This document shows, piece after piece, positions 8,118 through 15,771 of a stretch of DNA of 64,000 bases. Each line of letters starts with the position of its first letter. Position 1 is the first letter of the stretch. Source of the DNA: Rhizobium sp. CG5 (lineage in GTDB: Bacteria; Pseudomonadota; Alphaproteobacteria; Rhizobiales; Rhizobiaceae); assembly GCF_023701945.1 (NCBI RefSeq), contig NZ_JABAEF010000009.1:186001-250000 (forward strand), written 5' to 3'. The notes under the pieces are model-generated. The model saw only the letters and a list, made by a program, of their open reading frames with translations, had not been told where the DNA came from and did not search any database. A program made the translations under genes and the position numbers.

Positions 8118-9014
8118 TCACCAATCCGCAGCGATTTGGGTGCGCGCGGCTGCGAGCTTCCGGTAGAAATAGACGGTAAAGAGGATCGACAGCAGGATCG
8201 CCACATAGGCCATGGCATTGGCCAGGCCCATGCGGGCGTCGGAATAGGCGGTGCGCGCCACCAGCGTCCACAGCAGTTCGGTGCGCTTGGCCGGGCCGCC
8301 GTCGGTCATGATCTTGACGATGTCATAGGCGCGCGCCACGTCCAGCGAGCGGATCGTCATGGCGATATAGGCAAAGGGCATGATGAAGGGCCAGGTGACA
8401 TAGCGGAAGGTCTGCCAGGGCGTGCAGCCGTCGACGCGGGCGGCCTCCAGCGGCTCCTTCGGCATGGCGAGCAGGCCGGCAAGGATCAGGATGGCGAAGA
8501 CCGACGTGGAGGACCAGACCTCGGCGATCAGGATCGCATAGAAGGCCAGCTGCCCGTCGATCAGCCAGGGAATAGCCTGGTCGGTCAGCCCCAGCGACTG
8601 CAGGGCATTGTTGATCAGGCCGATATTGTCGTTGAACATGAACTTGAACTGGAAGCCGACCAGGATTGGCGAGAACATCATCGGAAACATCATGATGGTT
8701 CTGAGCATTCGCTGGCCGCTGGTCGCCTTTTCCACCAGCATGGCAAGGCCAAGGCCGAGCAGCATTTCGAGGTTGAGCGCCACGGTCAACAGCAGCACGG
8801 TGCGGCCGAAGGCGGTCCAGAACTCGAGATCGGTCAGGATGCGCTGGTAGTTGCGAAAGCCGACAAGGGTAAACAGCGATGCCGGCTGCGTCAGCCGAAA
8901 TGCGGTGAAGCTCGAATAGAGCGAAAGCAGCAAAGGCAGGATGACGACGGCCGCCAGAACGATGAAGGCCGGCAGCAGCAGCAAAACCGGTGCCGGGGGT
9001 CTCCAGCCTTTCAT
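8118..9014 (-). CDS. Sugar ABC transporter permease (MalF/UgpA-like)
   Basis: A 298-residue membrane protein beginning MKGWRPPAPVLLLLPAFIVL, with about six transmembrane segments and the EAA-type loop LEAARVDGCTPWQTF. It is the first permease after the binding protein and pairs with the 7249-8115 product. GGAG lies 8 bases upstream of ATG 9014. An intergenic palindromic repeat lies between the binding-protein gene and this gene. Such an element often lowers the amount of the downstream message compared with the binding protein. Confidence 0.92.
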   Translation of the reverse strand: MKGWRPPAPVLLLLPAFIVLAAVVILPLLLSLYSSFTAFRLTQPASLFTLVGFRNYQRILTDLEFWTAFGRTVLLLTVALNLEMLLGLGLAMLVEKATSGQRMLRTIMMFPMMFSPILVGFQFKFMFNDNIGLINNALQSLGLTDQAIPWLIDGQLAFYAILIAEVWSSTSVFAILILAGLLAMPKEPLEAARVDGCTPWQTFRYVTWPFIMPFAYIAMTIRSLDVARAYDIVKIMTDGGPAKRTELLWTLVARTAYSDARMGLANAMAYVAILLSILFTVYFYRKLAAARTQIAADW

Positions 9015-9060
9015 GAAATGCGTCTCCTGTAAGCCTTAGAAAAATATTGGTCGTGTGCTT

Positions 9061-9193
9061 GCCCCTCATCCCCGGTGCAACACGTTGCACCTGACCTGCC
9101 TGCACCTTCTCCCCGCGAGCGGGGAGAAGGGACTTGCCGCAGCGTTTCCGTCCCCTCTCCCCGCTTGCGGGGAGAGGGTCAGGGTGAGGGGCA
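9061..9193. repeat. Rhizobial-type intergenic palindromic repeat
   Basis: The element is bounded by GCCCCTCATC and its complement GGTGAGGGGC. It contains two hairpins: CCTTCTCCCCG with CGGGGAGAAGG, and CCTCTCCCCG with CGGGGAGAGG. The same two-hairpin design occurs at 12397-12586. It lies between the solute-binding-protein gene and the first permease gene of one operon, where it probably acts as an mRNA-stabilising or attenuating structure. Confidence 0.78.
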
Positions 9194-9214
9194 TTTCTAG
9201 CTCTCGTGCGGGCC

Positions 9215-10534
9215 TTACAGCGCCCCGGCATCCTCGAGGATTTCGGTGGCCTTCTTGGCGGCGTCGTCAAGCGCCTGCTTGGACGTCTTGTCACCGAGAA
9301 TGGCGGCCTGCAGTTCCGGATAGACCGCATTGGAGATTTCGATCCACGACGGCGTCTGGGGAACCGGGAAGGCGTGCTTGGCCGCCTCCTGGAAGGCGCT
9401 CAACACTTCCTTCTTGTAGGGATCGTTGGCGGCTTCGGCGATATCCCATTCCCAGACGGCGGTGCGGGTCGGCAGCGGGCCGGCCTTGGCTTCCAGCTTC
9501 TGGCTGTCCTCGTTGGTCAGGAACCAGACGAGCGAAGCTGCGGCTTCCTTGGTGGCGCAGCTCTCGGTCACCGAGAAGCCGTGATGGCCCGACCAGCCGG
9601 TGCGCTTGCCGGACGAGCCGGCCGGCTGCACGACAACGCCGACATTGCCGGCCACCTTGGACGACTTCGGATCGTTGAAGAAGCTTGCCCATCCAGGCCA
9701 GTCGAGATTGAGCGCGATGGTGCCCGAGGCAAAGCCTTGGCCAAGATCGTCCCAGAGATAGTTCGTCGTGCCGGCCGGAACGGCCTTGGCCTTGTACATG
9801 TTGACGAACCAGTCGAGCGCCCGGACGCCGGCGTCCGAATTGAAGGCCGGCTTGCCGTCGGCGTCGAGATATTCGCCGCCCTCGGCCACCACCATTTCAT
9901 AGAAGCGGCCGTTGATGGCCTCTTCCTTGCCGGCAAACTGCGTGCCGTAGAAATCCGGCGGGCTGGAGAAGAAGATGGCCTGGTCGGAGACCTGCGCCCA
10001 GGTATCGGGCGGGGTCAGCTCATAACCATATTTTGCCTTGAAGGCGGCCTTCTTGGCGTCGTCCTGATAGAGGCTCTTCTGATAGTAGAGCGCCGAGACG
10101 TCGAACTGGGCGCGCGGCAGCATGACCAGCTTGCCGTCGAGCGTCGAAGCCTTGATATTGGCCGGCACGAAGGCATCGATTTCGTCCTTCGGCAGCAGGG
10201 CCGAAAGGTCCGTGTAGATATCGGGATATTGCGGGGCGAAGGATGAATGGTTCGAGCCGACGCACCAGGAGATGCTGCCTGTTGCGATATCCGACTTGAT
10301 TTCCTTGTCGAGCTCGAAGTGGTTCTTCTTCGAGATGACGTTGACCTTGGCGCCCGTCGCCTTTTCCCAATCGGCAATGCGGGCATACAGGGCTTCGTAT
10401 TGCTGGCCGCCAATCAGCTTGGCGTCGATCGAAACACCGTCGAACTTGCCCGGCAGATCGGCAGCGCCGGCCACCAGGGCTGTCGACGCGTAGAGCAAGG
10501 CTCCGGCTGCTACGCCGGCTAAAAGTTTTGACAT
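9215..10534 (-). CDS. Sugar ABC transporter substrate-binding protein
   Basis: A 439-residue extracellular solute-binding protein of family 1. The start at ATG 10534 is set by GGAGGAG just upstream (3-base gap to the AUG) and gives a clean signal peptide: MSKLLAGVAAGALLYAST followed by a cleavage site near VAGAADLP. A longer in-frame start at 10594 would bury that signal. The mature part has the typical EKATGAKVNVIS start and a GTIALNLDWPGWASFF segment of sugar binders. It is the first gene of the transporter operon and is divergent from an IclR regulator. Confidence 0.92.
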   Translation of the reverse strand: MSKLLAGVAAGALLYASTALVAGAADLPGKFDGVSIDAKLIGGQQYEALYARIADWEKATGAKVNVISKKNHFELDKEIKSDIATGSISWCVGSNHSSFAPQYPDIYTDLSALLPKDEIDAFVPANIKASTLDGKLVMLPRAQFDVSALYYQKSLYQDDAKKAAFKAKYGYELTPPDTWAQVSDQAIFFSSPPDFYGTQFAGKEEAINGRFYEMVVAEGGEYLDADGKPAFNSDAGVRALDWFVNMYKAKAVPAGTTNYLWDDLGQGFASGTIALNLDWPGWASFFNDPKSSKVAGNVGVVVQPAGSSGKRTGWSGHHGFSVTESCATKEAAASLVWFLTNEDSQKLEAKAGPLPTRTAVWEWDIAEAANDPYKKEVLSAFQEAAKHAFPVPQTPSWIEISNAVYPELQAAILGDKTSKQALDDAAKKATEILEDAGAL

Positions 10535-10683
10535 TTTCTCCTCCCAGATGGCTGTCGCCAAACTCTCACCCATGAGAGCTTCATTTATATACAAACCAAA
10601 TAAACGAAAGGCGTCAAGTTAAAACTATTGTGGACCGCCATTTCTGCGTATATGAATGGTTGCATTCACTGAGGATATCGAGC
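10535..10683. promoter_or_regulatory. Divergent promoter region between sugar transporter operon and IclR regulator
   Basis: This 149-base, locally A/T-rich gap separates the binding-protein start (minus strand) from the IclR start (plus strand), so it must hold both promoters. It contains ATTTATATACAAACCAAATA and an imperfect symmetry CCATT-12-AATGG at about 10638-10659. IclR proteins commonly bind such divergent spacers. No individual operator can be fixed by eye. Confidence 0.55.
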
Positions 10684-11472
10684 GTGACCGAAGACGAGAC
10701 CGATCGCTACCGCGCCCCGGCGCTGGACAAGGGCCTGGACATCCTGGAACTCCTGGCGGCGGTCGACGGCGGATTGACGCAGGCCGAAATCGCCAAGCGG
10801 CTGGACCGCAGCCCCAACGAATTCTATCGCATGCTCGACCGACTGGTGAAGCGCGGTTACGTGACGCGCATCGATGGCGACCGCTTCACGCTGACATTGA
10901 AACTGTTCGGCCTGGCGCAGCTGCATGCGCCGGTGCGCCGGCTGGTATCCTTCGCCATTCCGCTGATGCGGGAACTTGCCGAAGCCTCGCGCCAGGCCAA
11001 TCAGCTGGTGGTCTTCGACCGCGGTTATCCCGTGGTGATCGCCCAGCAGGAAGCGCCGGGCTACTGGGGCATTTCGATCCGCGTCGGCTCGCGCATCAGC
11101 CTGTTCGACACCGGCTCGGGCCATGTCCTGCTGGCCTTCCACAGCAAGGACGAACGCGAGATGATGATCGCCGAAAACCTCGGCAGCAGCGGCGATCATG
11201 CCAAGGTGACGCCGGAATTCCTGGCGCGGCTCGACCAGATTCGCACCCGCGGCTATGAGATGATGCCGAGCGCCCAGACGGCGGGGGTGATCAACCTCTC
11301 GGCGCCGGTCTTAGGCGCCGATGGCAAGGCGATTGCGGCGCTGACCGTGCCCTATATCACGCTGATCAATTCGCCCAGTGCGCCTGATATCACCAACTCG
11401 ATCCATCTGGTGGTCGAGACGACGCGCAAGCTCTCCGAGATGACCGGCTCCGATTTCAAACCGGACGCATAA
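10684..11472 (+). CDS. IclR family transcriptional regulator
   Basis: The N-terminal winged helix-turn-helix covers about residues 10-75 (ALDKGLDILELLAAV, TQAEIAKRLDRSPNEFYRML), and the C-terminal IclR effector domain fills the rest (FDTGSGHVLLAFHS, TAGVINLSAPVLGADGKAIA). I chose the GTG at 10684, 9 bases after GAGG, giving 262 residues. An upstream in-frame GTG at 10630 would add 18 residues and cannot be excluded. It is divergent from the transporter operon and lies just before a lactonase-like gene, so it probably controls the sugar locus in response to the sugar or an acid derived from it. Confidence 0.9.
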   Translation: MTEDETDRYRAPALDKGLDILELLAAVDGGLTQAEIAKRLDRSPNEFYRMLDRLVKRGYVTRIDGDRFTLTLKLFGLAQLHAPVRRLVSFAIPLMRELAEASRQANQLVVFDRGYPVVIAQQEAPGYWGISIRVGSRISLFDTGSGHVLLAFHSKDEREMMIAENLGSSGDHAKVTPEFLARLDQIRTRGYEMMPSAQTAGVINLSAPVLGADGKAIAALTVPYITLINSPSAPDITNSIHLVVETTRKLSEMTGSDFKPDA

Positions 11473-11537
11473 ATTCGTATTTGAAGGATCGATTTTTCTG
11501 TGGCACTTTGCCCGCGGTTTCAGGGAGGAGGCCGTCC

Positions 11538-12377
11538 ATGATCATCGACACCCATCTGCATCTGATCTATCGCAACGTGCTGCGCTATCCCTGGCTTGCC
11601 GGCGTGCCGGCTCTGGATGCCGATTTTCCCTATGAAACCTATGCCACGGAGGCAAGGCGGCTCGGCATTGCAGGGGTGTTGCATATGGAGGTCGATGTGG
11701 CGGACGAGCAGATGGAGGCCGAGACCGGCGTCATCGAGCGGCTGTCGCAGACGGACGGCAGCCTGCTGCGCGGCGCCATCGCGGCCTGCCGGCCGGAAAG
11801 CCCCGACTTCCCGGCTTATCTGGAGCGCCAGCGTGCCAATCCCTTCGTCAAGGGTTTTCGCCGCGTGCTGCATGTCATGCCGGACGATCTGTCGAAGGCT
11901 CCGCTGTTTCGCGCCAATATCGCAAAGCTGTCCGGTACGGGCCTGACATTCGACCTCTGCGTGCTGCCGCACCAGGTCGGTCAAGCCGCAGCGCTCGCCG
12001 ATCTGGCACCGGATGTCTCCTTCATCCTCGACCATTGCGGCGTACCGGATATCAAGAGCGGTGCCTTCGGGTTCTGGAGCAAAGACGTCACGGAGATCGC
12101 CCGTCGGCCGAATGTCACGGTCAAACTCTCCGGCATTCCCGCCTATGGCGATCCCGACAGTTGGACGCTCGAGGATCTCAAACCCTATTTCGCCCATGTG
12201 GCGCAGAGCTTTGGTTTCGAGCGGATGATCTGGGGCAGCGACTGGCCGGTCTGCACGCTCGGCGGCGGGCTATCGACCTGGGTCGGCGCGACCCATGCGC
12301 TGCTGTCGGGCGTCGGCCTGGAGGACAAGGCTCGGGTGCTGTCGGGCAATGCTGCAGCGATGTGGCGGCTGGGGTAG
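11538..12377 (+). CDS. Amidohydrolase-2 family protein, probable L-fucono-1,5-lactonase
   Basis: A 279-residue TIM-barrel metal hydrolase: MIIDTHLHLIY with the HxH metal pair, a middle LDHCGVPD with the His ligand, and WGSDWPVC with the late Asp. GGAGG at 11524-11528 sets the ATG at 11538. An open frame from 11481 lacks a ribosome site. Close family members hydrolyse sugar lactones such as L-fuconolactone and L-rhamnonolactone. That fills the missing step between the dehydrogenase and L-fuconate dehydratase of this locus. It follows the IclR gene by 65 bases. Confidence 0.84.
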   Translation: MIIDTHLHLIYRNVLRYPWLAGVPALDADFPYETYATEARRLGIAGVLHMEVDVADEQMEAETGVIERLSQTDGSLLRGAIAACRPESPDFPAYLERQRANPFVKGFRRVLHVMPDDLSKAPLFRANIAKLSGTGLTFDLCVLPHQVGQAAALADLAPDVSFILDHCGVPDIKSGAFGFWSKDVTEIARRPNVTVKLSGIPAYGDPDSWTLEDLKPYFAHVAQSFGFERMIWGSDWPVCTLGGGLSTWVGATHALLSGVGLEDKARVLSGNAAAMWRLG

Positions 12378-12396
12378 GGGCGGTTGTCCCTCTGGT

Positions 12397-12586
12397 GGCC
12401 CCTCATCCGCCTGCCGGCACCTTCTCCCCGTTATGACGGGGAGAAGGAGACGTGCCGCGGCGCTTTGCTCCCTCTCGGACGAGAGCGTCGGATTGGTATT
12501 GGTGTGTAGGGATGCCAGGTATGAAAATGGTTCGTGGGGCACGTCCCCTCGCCCCGCCTGCGGGGAGAGGGCTAGGGTGAGGGGCC
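12397..12586. repeat. Rhizobial-type intergenic palindromic repeat
   Basis: The element runs from GGCCCCTCATCC to GGTGAGGGGCC, with the hairpins CCTTCTCCCCG/CGGGGAGAAGG near the left end and CCCCGCCTGCGGGG near the right end. It is a longer, partly degenerate relative of the element at 9061-9193. It separates the ends of two convergent genes, the lactonase-like gene and the binding-protein-like gene, and so could also terminate both transcripts. Confidence 0.75.
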
Positions 12587-12596
12587 GTTTTGCCCG

Positions 12597-13736
12597 CTAC
12601 GCTCCGAAACTCTCGCGGAACATGCCGTTCAGCCGTTCGACAGCTGCTTTCGCGGTGATCCCGCCCGTGACCGCATCGTTGATCACATGCGACGCCGCTT
12701 CCTGGAAGGGCATGTAGCCGTTGTGGCGCGGGCGCAGCCAGGCGCCGTTGAGCGTGGCGCGGGTGCCGGTGTAGAAATTGCGCGTCGCAGCGTTGGCGAC
12801 CTTGCTCTCCCAGCCCTCGGCATGGCCCGGCTGACCGCCGGAGCGCCAGTAGAGTTCGGCCTGGACGGGGCCGCTCGCCACCCAATAGGCAAAATCGACC
12901 GCGGCCTGCCGGTTGGCGCTGAAGGCCGAGACGGCAATGCCGGTGCCGCCCAGCGCCGAGCCGATCGGGCCAGTTCCCCCAAGCGTCGGCATGTCGGTGA
13001 ACTGCACAGGATGGAGGCGGAAACCATCGAGGCTATAGCTGACATAGCCGTAGATCAGCGGCGACATTGCGGCTTTCGATCCGGTGTCGCCCATGCGGTC
13101 GAGCACGCCGATCGGGTCGAGGGTCAGGCAGGCCGGGTCGACCAGGGCGGCCAGTTCGCGGATCGCCTCCAGCGCCTGCGCGCCGATCTCGGCATCGGCA
13201 AAGTCCCGGTCTCGCTCCACCGCGCAGGCCCGGCCGAGATTGCCGCAAAGCGTGAAGAAGCTCATCAACGAATGGGGTGGGCGCAGCGGCAGCAGGACAT
13301 GGCCGTGCCGGGCAAACTCGATCACCTCGGCCCATGTCGTAGGCGGCGTACCGATCAGGTCGGGCCTATAGGCCATCACCTGCGTCGCCGCATCGATCGG
13401 GAAGGCCCATTGCCGGCCCTGCCAATGGTAGCTTGGAAAGGAGGCCCCGACGCTGCCCTTGGCCAGGGCCGTGAACTCGGCTTCGCGGCCAGACACGTCC
13501 AGGGGTGCCAGGCAGTTTTCGGTGGTGATCTGGCCGACATGCGGGTGATCGATGACGATAAGGTCGTATTGCCTGGCCAGTTCCTCGACCGGAAAGCTCT
13601 CGAAATCCTGCAGCGAGCGCTTGTCCCAGTCGATCGTCACACCGGTTTGTCTCAGCCATTCGGCGGAACAGGCGACCATCGGATCAAAACCGCGCGGATG
13701 GCTCCAGGTCATGCCTTTCAAGCGAGGCGCGCTCAT
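12597..13736 (-). CDS. Solute-binding-protein-like protein without signal peptide
   Basis: A 379-residue protein with family-1 solute-binding features: WAFPIDAATQVMAYRPDLIG, TTWAEVIEFAR and a C-terminal QAAVDFAYWVASGPVQ segment. The N-terminus MSAPRLKGMTWSHPRGFDPM is polar and has no hydrophobic signal stretch, so the product is probably cytoplasmic. Its ATG overlaps the stop of the upstream CoA-transferase gene as ATGA, which indicates translational coupling. The longer open frame upstream is antisense or out-of-frame relative to that gene. No permease or ATPase is nearby. It may be a ligand-binding partner or enzyme built on a binding-protein fold. Confidence 0.83.
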   Translation of the reverse strand: MSAPRLKGMTWSHPRGFDPMVACSAEWLRQTGVTIDWDKRSLQDFESFPVEELARQYDLIVIDHPHVGQITTENCLAPLDVSGREAEFTALAKGSVGASFPSYHWQGRQWAFPIDAATQVMAYRPDLIGTPPTTWAEVIEFARHGHVLLPLRPPHSLMSFFTLCGNLGRACAVERDRDFADAEIGAQALEAIRELAALVDPACLTLDPIGVLDRMGDTGSKAAMSPLIYGYVSYSLDGFRLHPVQFTDMPTLGGTGPIGSALGGTGIAVSAFSANRQAAVDFAYWVASGPVQAELYWRSGGQPGHAEGWESKVANAATRNFYTGTRATLNGAWLRPRHNGYMPFQEAASHVINDAVTGGITAKAAVERLNGMFRESFGA

Positions 13737-14893
13737 CGGGCGAACTCCGCCCGGATCTGTGTCGTGTGTTCGCCGACCAGCGGCGCTGCTCGGCCGCCCT
13801 TGGGACGCTTGCCGTTGACACGGACCGGGCAGCGGGTGGTGCCGACCGAGACATTGTCCTCGCGGGTCACCGTCTGCAGCATGTCGAGAATGCCGAAGCC
13901 GTCGCTGTCGAGCAGTTCCTGCCAGTCCAGCACCTTGGAACACCAGATGTCGGCGGGCTCCAGAATGTCCAGCCAATGCTGGACGGGCCTGGTGGCGATC
14001 CGCTCGGCGATGATTTTCTTGATGGCGTCGCGCTCGGTAAACCAGGCCTTGGCATCGTCGCGGAACGGCGCCAGTTCCTCAATGCCGAGCAGGTCCTGCA
14101 GCCGGCCGATCGGCGTCATGGCAATGGCCAGATAGCCGTCGCTAGCCGGATAGACACCATAGGGCGCCGAGAGATAGGCATGGGCGCTGCGGAAGTCCGA
14201 GCGTTTCGGCCGGCGGCGGCCGTCGTTCAGATAGGTGGTCAGCACTTCGAACTGGAAATCGACCAGGCTTTCGAGAAGACTGGTCTGGATATGGGCGCCG
14301 CGACCGGCAATGCCGCGCCGGACGAGTGAGGCGAGAATGCCCTGGCAGGCGTTGGAGCCGGCCAGCATGTCGGCGATCGCCAGGCCGAAGGGCACGGGGC
14401 CCTGGCTTTCGTCGCCGTTCAGCCACATCATGCCGGAGCGCGCCTGTGCCAGCAGGTCCTGGCCCGGCCGCATGACCCAGGGGCCTTCCTCGCCATAACC
14501 GCTGATCGAGGCATAGACGAGACGGGGATTGATGGCCCTGACGGTCTCGTAGTCGAGGCCGAGCCGTTCGATCACGCCGGGCCTGAAATTCTGGATCATC
14601 ACATCGGCCTTACCAAGCAGATGGCGCAGGAAGGCGAGGTCGTCGGCATTCTTCAGGTCGATGCCGAGGCTTTCCTTGCCGCGATTGATGGCGTGGAACA
14701 GGGTGGAATCGCCGCCCACTTCGGTGTCGCTGAGGTAGAGCCGGCGCGACAGGTCGCCGCCATCCGGCCGTTCGACCTTGATCACCCGGGCGCCGAGATC
14801 GAGCAGCCGCAACGAGCAATAAGGCCCCGACAGAAACTGGCTCATGTCGATCACCGTCAGGCCTTCGAGCGGCAATCCATTGTCGTCCTGCAT
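13733..14893 (-). CDS. Class III CoA-transferase (CaiB/BaiF family)
   Basis: A 386-residue protein with the family start GLTVIDMSQFLSGPYCSLRL, LGARVIKVERPDGGD, and the catalytic Asp in RPGQDLLAQARSG. These enzymes move CoA between organic acids. ATG 14893 was preferred over a GTG at 14917: GGGAGG is about 10 bases upstream of the ATG. The gene is the first of a two-gene unit with the signal-less binding-protein-like gene. The 210-base upstream spacer contains a strong inverted repeat at 14986-15008. The acid substrate is not indicated. Confidence 0.88.
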   Translation of the reverse strand: MQDDNGLPLEGLTVIDMSQFLSGPYCSLRLLDLGARVIKVERPDGGDLSRRLYLSDTEVGGDSTLFHAINRGKESLGIDLKNADDLAFLRHLLGKADVMIQNFRPGVIERLGLDYETVRAINPRLVYASISGYGEEGPWVMRPGQDLLAQARSGMMWLNGDESQGPVPFGLAIADMLAGSNACQGILASLVRRGIAGRGAHIQTSLLESLVDFQFEVLTTYLNDGRRRPKRSDFRSAHAYLSAPYGVYPASDGYLAIAMTPIGRLQDLLGIEELAPFRDDAKAWFTERDAIKKIIAERIATRPVQHWLDILEPADIWCSKVLDWQELLDSDGFGILDMLQTVTREDNVSVGTTRCPVRVNGKRPKGGRAAPLVGEHTTQIRAEFAR

Positions 14894-14985
14894 GCGAACC
14901 AACCTCCCGTCGGGCACCCGAAAGCCGGTGCCTTTTGCCGCACGCCTTCGGGCAACCTCCCGCGCCCTGGGGTGAGTGGCATTCT

Positions 14986-15008
14986 TATGTGAATTTATTT
15001 TTCACATA
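14986..15008. promoter_or_regulatory. Perfect 8-base inverted repeat, candidate operator
   Basis: TATGTGAA, a 7-base spacer TTTATTT, then TTCACATA. The pair is perfect and lies in an A/T-rich island about 95 bases upstream of the CoA-transferase start. It suits a dimeric regulator. The TetR-family protein encoded next door (15105-15764) is a natural candidate, but a GntR- or LysR-type regulator elsewhere is equally possible. The remaining spacer, 15009-15104, shows nothing else. Confidence 0.6.
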
Positions 15009-15104
15009 TGGGTGGCTATTGCAAGAATAAAGATGCCTGCTGCGCGGCGCGATGACGACCGGCGCGAAAGCCATTGAACTTCGGGACAAGGAGGCGGGAC
15101 GCGA

Positions 15105-15764
15105 TCAGGCCGCTTCGGTCAGGCGCCGCAGATAGTCCTGGGTGGCGACGATCAGCGCCTCGACGCTTTCGCGGGCCAGATCCTCGTCATGCAGCGCGAA
15201 ATTCTGCAAAATCAGGCCGTCGATGCCGATCAGGATGAAGCGGGCGATGGCCTTGCCGATCCGCTCGCGCTCGGTCGGCGGCACGTCGGCGTCGTCGAGG
15301 ATCAGCCGGCTGTAGAAATCGATATAGGCGTTGTACTGGCGCTCGGCCAGCCATTCGGACCCCTTGGTGCGCAGGGCATAGAGCGTCAGCTCGATCTGGG
15401 CGATCTGGTGGTCGCGGGTCTCGCCGATATAGTGCCAGATCAGCCGGATCAGGGCGGCGATGCGCTGCTGCGGGTCGTCGGCAAAGGGGCGGGCCGGATG
15501 GTAGCTGGAGGCCATGTCGGCAATCATGTCTTCCAGCACGGCGAGAAGGATGGTTTCCTTGCTGTCGAAGTAATAATGCAGGGTGGCCAGCCGGACATTG
15601 GCGCTGGCGGCGATCTTGCGGGTCGTCATCGCATCGATGCCGTCATTTTCCAGCGCCTCGCGCGCACCCTTGATGATGCGGGCGCGGGTCTCCACGCCCT
15701 TCTTCGTCGCACCGGCGGTCCTTGCCACCGATGTCTCCGTCGCTGTGCTGTCCTTTTGTGCCAT
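15105..15764 (-). CDS. TetR family transcriptional regulator
   Basis: A 219-residue regulator. The N-terminal helix-turn-helix (about residues 25-75) reads TRARIIKGAREALENDG, MTTRKIAASANVRLATLHYY and FDSKETIL, typical of TetR. The C-terminal ligand domain is helical and undefined. I chose ATG 15764 (MAQKDSTATE). An in-frame longer start would overlap the upstream amidohydrolase gene, which ends 8 bases away. It lies downstream of the amidohydrolase and serine hydrolase genes and probably regulates them or the transporter behind them. Confidence 0.88.
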   Translation of the reverse strand: MAQKDSTATETSVARTAGATKKGVETRARIIKGAREALENDGIDAMTTRKIAASANVRLATLHYYFDSKETILLAVLEDMIADMASSYHPARPFADDPQQRIAALIRLIWHYIGETRDHQIAQIELTLYALRTKGSEWLAERQYNAYIDFYSRLILDDADVPPTERERIGKAIARFILIGIDGLILQNFALHDEDLARESVEALIVATQDYLRRLTEAA

Positions 15765-15771
15765 CCGGGTT

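Noticed and set aside
14988..15006. TGTGA...TCACA considered as a CRP/FNR site
   Set aside because: The half-sites are 9 bases apart, not 6, and the symmetry extends further outward, so a different regulator is more likely.
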